This document shows positions 31,395 through 41,154 of a stretch of 64,000 nucleotides of DNA, piece by piece; position 1 is the first letter of the stretch; each line of letters begins with the position of its first letter. The position numbers and the translations under genes were made by a program. The notes below the pieces were generated by a model. The model had not been told where the DNA came from. It saw only the letters and a list, made by a program, of their open reading frames with translations, and made no database searches. Source of the DNA: Erythroxylum novogranatense (lineage: Eukaryota; Streptophyta; Magnoliopsida; Malpighiales; Erythroxylaceae); contig CM057225.1 in NCBI GenBank assembly GCA_029891385.1, positions 73,627,387 through 73,691,386 of the forward strand, in the 5' to 3' direction.

Positions 31395-33820
31395 ATGGAA
31401 GGAAGTTCAAATACTCCCGATCAACCTAGTTCAGGAAGATACAATGATCCAGCTTGGGCTCACGCTGGTGCGGTTTCTGGTCAAAAGAATCATACCATAT
31501 GCTTGTTTTGTAACAAGCATTTGAAAAGTAGAGGAATCACCCGATTGAAAAGGCATTTAGCTGGGATTAAAGGAGATGTGAAAGCGTGTAAAAAAGTAAG
31601 TCATGATGTGAAGTGGCAGATGAAAACATTGCTTGATGAACATCAATTGATAGAAGGGGAAGATTGAATTTTGAAATTGGTAGTGGAAGTTCATTTCCTG
31701 GTTTCTGTGGTGATTATGGAGATGTTGAAGGTGGAAGTGGTAGTGGTAGTGGTACTTGTAGTGTTCCATCTCAGCCTCATGATCCTGAAGAATCTGACGT
31801 GAGGAAGCGAAGAAGACATGTATCTGGTTTCTTTGCACCACGAACAACTCCTGGAGCCTAACCTTCAATTCGTAGTGCAATGCAGACAAGAGATACGTCA
31901 CATAATGTGGATATGGAAGTAGCTAGATGGAGGTATGATACGGGTTCTTCATTTAATGCTTCTCAATCATATTATCATCAACCTATGATAGATGTCATAA
32001 CCTCTTATGGTCCAGGATACAAAGGGTCATCGATTGATGACTTAAGAGGTAAACTTTTGAGTTGTGTTGTTTCTAAAATGAGAACTTATTTAGCTGAAAG
32101 AATAGTGAGTTCGGGTATTAATGGATGCTCAATTATGTGTGATGGTTGGACGAATAGGAGACAAGAGCCTATTATAAATTTTTTGGTTTATTCTTCTAAT
32201 GGCTCTATGTTTTTAAAATCTATTGATGCATCTGACCTGATTAGAAATGCTGATAATTTGTTTAGGATATTTGATCAAGTTGTGAATGAAGTAGGGGTAG
32301 AAAACATTGTTCAGTTTATTCGACAATGATTTAACGCTAAAGCGGCGGCAGGAAAAGGTTGCAGAGTACATATAATTTTTTTTTGGACTCCTTGTGTTGC
32401 ACATTGCATTGACTTAATGCTGGAGAAAATAGGAGATCTTAGGTATTTTTCTGTTATTGATGAGACTATGCATAAGGCAAAAAAGGTGACAAAATTTATT
32501 TATAATCGTGCATGGGTTTTGAATTTGATGAGAAGGGAATTTACCAATGGTAGGAATTTGTGTCGCCCTATTGTGACAAGATTTACAATAAATTTCTTAT
32601 CACTTCAGTCATTTGTTTTGATGAAGAATGAGTTAAGGAAAATGTTTACAAGTGATAAGTAGGTTGAATCTCAGCATGCTAGGTCTAATGCTGGAATGGA
32701 GGTTTGTAGTATCATACTGTAAGATAGAGAATTTTGGTCGCAATGTCAATTCGTTATCTGAGTTTGTGAGTCTTTGGTGAAGGTGCTTCGGTTGGCTGAT
32801 AGTGAAAAAAAGCCAACAATGGGATATATTTTTGATGCTATAAAGAGAGCGACGGAAGCAATTAAGGCTAATATGAAAAGTAGGCATTCTTTATACCTAC
32901 CATATCTCTCAATCATTAATGATAGAAGGCAGAGACAACTTTCTTCTCCATTATTTTTAGCCGAGACATTTTTAAATCCTAGTGTATATTATAGAATGGA
33001 TGTTGAAAAGCAAGCTGTAGTTAGTAGATGAATGCTTTTCACAATTACAACAATGGTTCCTAATGACCGAATGCAAGAAATTTTAAATAAACAAATGGAG
33101 CTTTATAAGTCGTGCAATGGAGATTTTGGAATGTCGCTTGCGATCCAACAAAGAGGAAGACTTTCTCCAGATATTACTTATTTCCTATTTCTTATTTGTT
33201 GAAAATTATTTATCACTTTATTTTGTTTATAACACTAATTTTGTTATCTTATAACTTGCAATTTCTTGGTGGGATCAATTCGGATGTAGTGTTCTAGAAT
33301 TGAGAAAGTTTGAGATTAGGATTTTAAGTCAATGTGTGAGTGCAACTGGGTGTGAACGAAACTGGAGCACATTTGAATTTATCCATTCCAAGAGAAGGAA
33401 TAGATTGGAGCATAAGAGGTTGAATAACTTGGTTTATGTTCGTTATAATTTAAAGCTTCGGAAAAGGTATGTTATTTTCATTATTTTCATTATAAAATTT
33501 GATATAATTTCTTATAATTTTCTAATAATTAAATTTAATTGTTTACTAGGAGTCTTAGTAGCACAAATTGTTCAAATGATCCAATTGCTATTGATAATAT
33601 TGATGTTTTGGCAGATTGGATTTTTGAAGAACCTAATTTGGTTGATGTGGGTGATTTGAATTTGGAAGATAATCTTGGATGGAAAAGCATTGACATGTCA
33701 TTTGGTACATTAAATTTGAATGATGATGATGATGAAGCTCCTCTCAATGATAAGGATTTTGTACCAAATGATCACTGGGGTCAGTGCAGTTTAAGCGGGT
33801 ATCCGCCCATTGACGATTAA
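31395..33820 (+). pseudogene. hAT transposase (BED finger, DUF659, hAT dimerisation domain), disabled
   Basis: The start codon at 31395 opens a BED-type zinc finger (PAWAHAGAV, then CLFCNK and RLKRHLAG). A frameshift near 31664 moves to the frame of the acidic/Gly-Ser linker and KRRRH. DUF659 follows (about 31995-32330: GPGYKGSSIDDLRG, CSIMCDGWTNRR, SIDAS), then TPCVAHCIDLMLE (32385), FIYNRAWVLNLMR, RPIVTRF. The C-terminal dimerisation core is intact at 33267-33470: WWDQFG, ILSQCVSATGCERNWSTFE, RLEHKRLNNLVYV. In-frame stops occur at 31859, 32327 and 32660, among others. AT-rich interruptions at about 33170-33266 and 33472-33549 look like introns. The acidic tail ends at 33820. Function in the active relative is cut-and-paste transposition. 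Confidence 0.88.
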
Positions 33821-34420
33821 ATTTCAGGTTTTTATTTTTCCTTTTCTTTTAATTTTACTTGTATTTGATCATTGATGTTTATGTTAAATTATATGTATGT
33901 AATGTAACTGTAATATTTTTGTTTCATGTTCAACTTTTATTTGATTGCTTATTAGTTATCAACTTTTTTGTAATATTTATTGTTCTTTTATCGGATGTTT
34001 TGAATTTTTGATGTAAATATGTAATATTATTTATTATAATGATGAAATTATATTATTGTAATATTTTAAATACTTTGTATTATTATTAATTTTATAATTG
34101 TATGATGATGATTGTCTTGGTTTATATTAACGTGGTTATAATTTATATGTAAAATATTTAAAATTATTGTTATTTCAAATTAATTATCATTATTATTTAT
34201 TATTAAGATTTTTAATAATAATAGTTGATGTAAACAGTAAACTAGTAAAGTATACAGTACAACTGTATAATATATCAATATGGACTATTTTGCAATTTTT
34301 AAAAATTTTAGGGACTATTTTATAAATTTAAAATTTTTTTAGAAACGGTACCCCGTATCGATATAGTTCGGTTCCAGAGCTCAATCCGGTACCGAACCCG
34401 ATGCTGTATTCATAACATTG
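33821..34420 (+). other. hAT 3' non-coding region and right terminus
   Basis: AT-rich untranslated sequence is followed by a second cluster of CGGTACC-like motifs (about 34347-34402) and the right terminal inverted repeat GTATTCATAACATTG ending at 34420. Confidence 0.7.
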
Positions 34421-34428
34421 GTTATGGA
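34421..34428. repeat. Right 8-bp target-site duplication of the hAT element
   Basis: GTTATGGA, identical to 28011-28018. Removing the element and one copy restores a continuous LINE reading at VMD. Confidence 0.93.
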
Positions 34429-36092
34429 TCTTAAATTAGGGGTTAGAGGAAGAAGAAAAGTCTTAAAAGATGTACCAAAGTCAGATGGTGGAACTTAAAA
34501 GGGGATATAGTGGAATAATTTAGGGATGGAGTAATATATGGAGAAGAATAAAAATTAGAAAGAGATGCTAGCCAGATGTGGGAGAGAAAAACAACTCTTT
34601 AAGGAATGCAGGTAAAAAGATCTTGGGTGTTTCTAAAGGGCCTAGGGGTGGTAAGATGGGTTAGTGGTGGAATGAAGATGTACAAGAAAAAGGTTAAGAT
34701 CAATAAGGTTTCCTATAAAGCTTTATTGGATAAAACCTCTAAGGCAGAGAAGGTAGTTAATAGAGAAAGTTATGAATTGGCAAAGAAAGAGGCGAAGATG
34801 ATAGTCTCATAAGCTAAAAGTAGACTTTACAAGAAATTATACCATCAATCGGAAAATAAAGATGTAGAAAAAGATATATTTAAGTTGGTGAGAATTAAGA
34901 AATGAAAAATAAGAGACTTAGATTAAGATTAATGTATAAAAAACGAAGTAGGACAGGTTCTCGTGGCTAAAAATGACATCAAGAGAAGATGACAAAGATA
35001 CTTCTATAACCTTTTTAATGAAAACGTATAGGACAACATCTCTTTAGGTGATCTTAGCATGTCCGAGAGATAGCGTAATTATACTTGCTGCCAACATATC
35101 AAAAGGGAAGAAATTAAGAGAGCATTGAGGTAGATGAAGAGTAGACGGATAATAGGATCCAATGAGATACCCATAGAGAAGTGGAAAACCCTAAGAGAAC
35201 AAAGTCTTACTTGCTAGCCACATTTTTTAATGCGATCCTTAAGTCTACCAAAATGTCGGATGAGTAAAGACTTAGTATGTTGATTCTTCTATAAAAGAAC
35301 AAAGGGGAAATCCAAAGATGTAACAACTATAGATGAATCAAACTACTTAGTCATACTATGAAGTTATGACACAAGGTAATTGAGAAGAAACTAAGAAAGG
35401 ATACATTTATCTCGGAGAACCAGTTTGGTTTTATGTTAGAAAGGTCCACGGCAGAAGTTTTATATCTCCTTAAAAGATTAATGGAATATTATAGGAAAAG
35501 ACATCGTAACTTAAACATGATTTTTGTTGACTTAGAGAAGGCTTATAACATGATACTTAGTGAAATAATGTAGAATTATTTAGAAGTTAAGGGAGTCCTT
35601 ATGATCTATATACAGATTATTAAGGATATGTATAAAGGCGTAAAAATTAGAGAAAAGACAATAAGAGGAGATATAGAGCATTTTTCTATTAATATTGAGT
35701 TACACTGAGGCTCCTCATTAAGCCTCTTTTTATTTGCAATAGTAATAGATGAGCTCGCTAAGAATATACAAAGGGATATGCATTGGTGTATATTGTTTAT
35801 TATTTATATTGTTATAGTACATTAGATAAAAAAAAGATATCAATGTCAAGCAAAAATTTTGGAGAGAAACGTTTAAGTCGAAGGGTTTTAAATTGAACAA
35901 GACTAAGACTGAGTTCTTAAAAAGTAAATTTTCGGGCTATAAGGTGATTTCCAATGTGGAGGTGAAGATTGATTCAAAAGTTATACCACAGAAAGAGTGT
36001 TTTAAGTATCTATGATCTATTAACTAAAGTAATGGAAAGATCGATGAAGACATTGTTCACTATCTCAAATTATAGGGGCTTAAATGGAAAAG
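34421..36092 (+). mobile_element. LINE (second lineage), 3' part: reverse-transcriptase region
   Basis: The LINE resumes after the hAT. Landmarks across frameshifts: YKALLDKTSKAEKVVNRESY and ELAKKEAKMIVS (34710-34811), VARNDIK-like (34965), NYRxIKL-like block (about 35325), ENQFGFMLERSTAEVLYLL (35418-35475), MIFVDLEKAYN (35518-35550), SLFLFAIVIDELAK (35725-35765), then a degraded site in place of LFADDIVL at about 35790, KSKGFKLNKTKTEF (35877-35916) and DEDIVH...GLKWK at 36045-36090. The catalytic FADD is lost. The reading stops within the conserved HRIK-GW-KW block at 36092, where the LTR array begins, so the LINE was broken a second time by that insertion. Confidence 0.82.
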
Positions 36093-36753
36093 TGTTGGAC
36101 CCCGAACCTTGAGTGACAATTTGACTATGATCAAGTGGATGAGTTGATTGAAATTGAGTTGAAGATCATGAAATAAAGAGAGAAAGTATGAAAATATAAA
36201 AAAATTGTGTAATAGTTGACTTTCTGGCCTTTGAAGGTTGACTTTTGATTGAGGCAAAATTTGATAAAATGATCTTCTGGAAACTTGTAGGTTATGTTAA
36301 GAGATTTTTGTGGACATAAAGTTTGTAATTTTTCGATATCGGGAGTAAAAGTTATGATCAGTCAAAGTTTATATATGATAAGGTTGACTTTTGACTTTAA
36401 TTATGATGACTGAATCTTTGACTGATAAATTAACCTAGTTAGAGGTTAATTGAGCTTTTATGTTCTTCATGAAAATTGAAGCATTTGATTTGATCTTTAA
36501 TTCGATATAAAGTATGCAATTTTTCGATCTCGGAAAATTAAGTTATGATTTTTACAAGTTTGTATAGAGGATAGTATCTTTGACCGAAAAATGGACTTCC
36601 GTAGGAGTCGAATTAATGTTTATGTCCTTCGTGAAAGATTTAGAGCTTCTCTCAAGTTTTCTATAGAGACTAAGTTTGTCAAAATTAGAGTTCGGGAGTA
36701 AGAGTTATGAATTTTGGAAGTTTAGAGGAAAAAAAAAAAAGAGAAAGTTTTAG

Positions 36754-36788
36754 CGCCTCGCTAGGCGACGGCTCGCCCTAGCGAGGCG
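36754..36788. repeat. Perfect GC-rich inverted repeat in unit 1
   Basis: The 12-bp arm CGCCTCGCTAGG (36754-36765) and its exact reverse complement CCTAGCGAGGCG (36777-36788) are separated by 11 bases. They lie in a CpG-dense island (36751-36862) directly after an A/G tract, in otherwise AT-rich DNA. The island recurs in all six units, but its copies vary. Confidence 0.9.
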
Positions 36789-39700
36789 GGCGCCTCGCTA
36801 GGCGACGCCTCGCGCCGCCTCCCTCATGACGGGCGCCTCGCCCTCGCGAGTTGGGCGTCCGTACACCATCCGACGCTGTTTTGCTTCTTAAATTTTTGAT
36901 TTCTTTGTTTTTAATCCGACCTTTGCTCACTATTTTGCCTATATCTTTCCGTCCGACATACGATTGAGTTGATTCTTTTTGCGTTGGATTCCTAAGACAA
37001 TGAATTTCATTTATAAGAAATTTGTGAACTTTTGAGATTAAATTAATAGTGATTAATTTAATCAAAGTGAGTCGGGAAATTTTCGAGCATGATTCAGTGT
37101 TTTGTGAAATTCGGGATCTGTAGAGATCCGATTGAAGCGATTCTTGAGGCGAAATAAAGATAAGACAAAGGGCTACAAATCATATGAAGACATGAAATGT
37201 CAATTTTGCCCTTAGGACTGTTAATTTTGAATTTAAGTTCGGATTGGGGTGTAATTTTGGATTAGGAACACCTGTGAGTAATTTGAGCATAACTTTTGAT
37301 CTGGGAATCGAAATGAGGAGATTCTTGTTTTGAATTAAACTAGAGACATAAGGCTACAATTGTTATGAAGACATCGAGTTTCAATTCTGGGATTAAGAAT
37401 GTGAAATTTTGGACGGAAATAATCGTACATGAAAATGTGTTAGAATATGGATATATCCGAACTGTTTTGCGCATAACTTTTGATGTGGTACTCCGAATTG
37501 AGCGCGGTCAGTGGCGTTGGATTCGTATGAGTGAGAGGAACATTTCTCGAGAAGGAAGTTTTGACAAATTCCTTCAAATCGATAGTCTTGAATCAAACCG
37601 CAAGTAAGTATAATTTTAAGTTTTGAATGGAGGGCAAAATGGTCATTTGACCATCAATTAATGAAACTCATTAATGATTGTCGTTTTGAGCTATTAAAAA
37701 CGATGAATGGTCTGGAAAATTACAGAAGAAGAGAAAGAAGAAGAAATAAGAAGAGAGTGGAAGTTTCGTATGGAGAAAAGATGAGAGAGAAAGTTATTTT
37801 TGATTTTTCTACTTGTTTTCTTAAGGATTTTGGGATGGTTCCAAGAGAGAAAAAGGTAGAGGAGCATAAGAGCTTCCTAAGGAACCAAAAAAATTTGAAT
37901 TTGGAAGAGAAAGAGGTAAGAGAAATTTTTCTACTTTGAGATTTTGATTAATTTTCGGTTTAGAATTATGGCATATAAGATGGGATTATGATTTATGAAG
38001 TTAATTTTGAAATATATGCTTTAGGCTGGGTTTAATTTTGGATGAAAAATTGATTAAGGTTTAGGCTTAATTTTATGATTGAGAATTTTGAGATATTTTG
38101 GTGTAGAATTATAGGAAATATGATGAATTGACGATATATGAAATCAATTTTGAAGAACTTGTATTTTGTGGTATTGAATTTGGATAAATTGGTTTAGGCC
38201 AATTTTAAGATTTGGGAATTTTTGAAATTGAGGATTTAGATGTCTTGGAATTAATGTGAATTGATGAATTGTGAGATTAATTTTGAAAATTAAGTTATTT
38301 ATGAGATTGAATTTGGGTGTATTGGTTTAGGCCAATTTTGAAAATTGGGGATTTTCAAAATTGGAGATTGAAATAACTTGAATGTAAATGGAATTGGTGA
38401 ATTCTAAGTTGATTGTGAAAATTAAGTATTTTTCGATGTGAAATTTAGATGATTATGGTTTAGGTTTTGGTATTTTGGAAAGAGAAAAGCAAGGATCAAT
38501 TGGAGCTTGAAATCAAGTTTCCAATAATTCGAGGTGGGTAGCATATTTATAATTTGATCTGTAAGCTTAATATGAAGTTTGTGAAAATGAAAGAAAGCAA
38601 AATTTTGTATGCTTGATAAATTATTGGAAATGTTTGAAAATAAGAATTGATTTAAAGTTGGAAAATATGATTTCGAATGATTTCGAGAAATTGGTACAAG
38701 TTTAAATTCAATTGTCATAAATGCATTATTGAATTATACACAATTGATTGAATGATTTGATTTTGAAATTCGTATTTGAATGATGAATTGATCGAATTAT
38801 GCGCGTTATGTGAATGTGTGGAAAATCAAGAATTTGAAAAGTGCCTTTGGGCATTACGAAATCTCGTTTCGATTATGTGTTATGTGGGTCGGTTAGGTCC
38901 TTTGGTGAGTCGTTGTTGTCTCTATTCAGTAAAGCCTTCACTTTCGGTTGCCGCTAGTGTACGGAACTCCGATTCGGATTCCCTCACGGCTACTGGACCG
39001 CTTTGAGAAAGTGTAATACGTTCTATTCTGTTGCCGCAGGACCGCTTGGGGATGCGATCTCGTTGGACCAAACCGCACCATTTTGATCTGTTATGTGATT
39101 TTGATTTTGTTAATGTGCGTGATAATTTGCCGACGTGATTGCATTCATGTTTATGAGAAATTTTGGAAAAATGAAGAAAGGGGTTTTCAATCGGAAATTT
39201 ATGAAATTTGATATGAAAAGTTTGGAAAAATTGAAAAGAGTTTGAGAGAAATATTTCAAAGTTGAAAAGTTTGAAACATTAGCCCTTTGGCAAAAAGTTT
39301 ATAAAGAAATGTTTTACGCTTATTTATCGGTTTATAAATGTGTTATCCACGAGCTTAGAGCTCACCCCTTTTCATCCCCATCTCCGTGTTTCGAGCGGAG
39401 ATTGGATGAAAGAATGTGAAGACATCGATTCAACGGTTTTGTGCTTTTGAAATTTGCATGAGTTAGTTTTGAGTAATCTGAAATTTGAGTATGGAAATGT
39501 TTATGGTTTAAGATAGATTTGAAAGAAAGTGTATTTGTGTATAAAGTTGAGTATCGGGAATGATTGAGAAATTTGTATATGAAATCATGAATAGCTTGGG
39601 CATATATATTTGTGTTTGATTAAGGAATAAGTTTGAATTATGAAAATAGTAGATTGAATGACAAGTATGAGATTGTTTTAGAATTAGGTTTGTGTCTATC

Positions 39701-41137
39701 TGCTGATATCCCGGACGGAGGGTTCGGTGGATTCTGATATTTGTGTGATTGATTGGCATTTAGAAGTGTATTTTCTTTACCCTTGCAGGTTTGGGGTAGG
39801 AAAAAGGCAGCCGTTATGCTGCCGAAATTTCGATAAAAATTGGGATAAAAAAATGAAATTTGAGATTTGTATGGATGAATAAAAATTTGTATGATTGTTG
39901 AGTTTCGGGTTTAAGAATGAATTTTCCTATGGGAAATTATATGGATGTGATTGATGTAAGAAATGAGAATAAGAAAGAAAAAAAAAATTCATAACGGATT
40001 TTGGAACGTCTTAGGAATTCCCAACGCGATTCTGTTTCCTGTTCTTTGCTTATTCACGGATGTCGGAAAGTGTTTCAGTTTACATTGATTTGTTTGCTTA
40101 CTTTGTTTTCTATCCGTATTCGATTTGCATTCGATTCGATCCGCTTTAATTATTCGTTCGCTTTGTGATTAGTATTCGATTATTTAAACTTCGCTATATT
40201 CGATTGAATCTGTTCGTTTGATTCGATTAGCATTTGCTTCCGCTTGCCTTTGCTTCCGCTTCGCTACTTTCGGATTTGTTCGCTTCCGCATTTTGTTGTC
40301 GATCCGAAATTTTCGCTTCCCTTCGTTTCCTTGTGCTTCGGAAAATACTTGGGCAATATGATTATCGAGATTGAATTTAGTGATTATGCGAGTGAGGTTA
40401 AGAAATTTGATTGATTTTAGGTGTGTGTTAATGAACTTGAGATTTGAAGTTCATTATGGCATTATGCGATGAGAATTTTAAAATGAATTTGGATGATTCG
40501 ACTTTACACATTTATGAGATTAAAATAAGAAATGCTTGAAGGATAGGAGTAAATGAGAAATATTTGGAGAATTAAATTGATTGTGGATTAAAGTGACGAG
40601 AATCATAATCGATTTTAGGAATGTGAAATTGATGTGCATGACTTGTCATGCCTTATTTGAAGAATTAAAGTGATTGTTTGTTTAGGGTGTTAAGAATATG
40701 ATTGATTAGAAACATGTGTTTGTGGAACTGGAAATGTAAATTGCAAAATGAATTGGGAGAAATTGATATAGCCTATACTTACGTGAGATGAAAGTATGAC
40801 TATTTGAAAGATGACATGGTGATAAAGATTAAATGATGATTGAACCATATTGGGATTCTTTAAGAAATGGACCATTGACTTGTGTCCATATATAAAGAAA
40901 TAATGAGTTATAGATATAGTGTTTTGATATGATATGAGTGATATATGATTTAAGGAAGTGAAAATTGTGAAGAGATTGAGAATATGTATGATGAGTAAAT
41001 TTGATGAAAAAGAAATTGATTATGAGTTTTGGAAAGAAATTAGTAAGAAAGTGCTTGATGATCTTTGTTTAGAAAGAAATTTATGCAAGAATGAGTTACT
41101 TGGAGTTAAGTAAATATGAATTTCGAGGACGAAATTC

Positions 41138-41154
41138 TTTTAAGAGGGGAGAAA
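41138..41154 (+). other. Polypurine tract at the end of unit 1
   Basis: TTTTAAGAGGGGAGAAA abuts TGTTGG of the next unit. In LTR retrotransposons this tract primes plus-strand DNA and lies directly before the 3' LTR. Its presence fixes the orientation of the array as plus and marks 41155 as an LTR start. The same junction recurs before 46189, 51250, 56292 and 61363, with one to two G residues of length variation. Confidence 0.8.

Larger units (their letters stand above)
28019..34420 (+). mobile_element. hAT-superfamily DNA transposon, 6402 bp, inserted in a LINE
   Basis: Both ends are exact. The left end CAACGGTATGAATAC and the reverse complement of the right end CAATGTTATGAATAC match at 13 of 15 positions, and 8-bp duplications GTTATGGA flank them. 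The subterminal zones carry clustered CGGTACCGG-like motifs (left about 28030-28180; right about 34347-34405), expected transposase-binding sites. A GC-richer leader (28250-28600), a 64-bp minisatellite (29577-31200) and a transposase pseudogene (31395-33820, same strand) lie inside. Full structure is preserved but the transposase has stops and a frameshift, so this copy cannot mobilise itself; it might respond to an active relative. Confidence 0.93.
36093..41154 (+). mobile_element. LTR-retrotransposon-derived tandem unit 1 (5062 bp)
   Basis: It begins TGTTGGACCCCGAACC directly after broken LINE sequence and ends with the polypurine tract TTTTAAGAGGGGAGAAA at 41138-41154. The sequence just before that tract (AATTTCGAGGACGAAATTC) is the usual end of a Ty3/gypsy pol region. 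Within the unit, in order: three forward copies of a roughly 90-bp module (about 36285-36365, 36466-36560, 36626-36725), a GC-rich hairpin island (36751-36860), reverse-type modules (about 36935-37020, 37130-37215, 37287-37390, 37468-37590), a purine-rich leader with splice-donor-like GAGGTAAGAG (about 37911), and GAGCTTAGAGCTCACCCC (39351-39368), a feature of long Tekay-like LTRs. No gag-pol frame or tRNA-Met primer site is present. It is therefore a non-autonomous element or an LTR plus a short internal relic; the LTR 3' end could not be placed. Confidence 0.8.
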
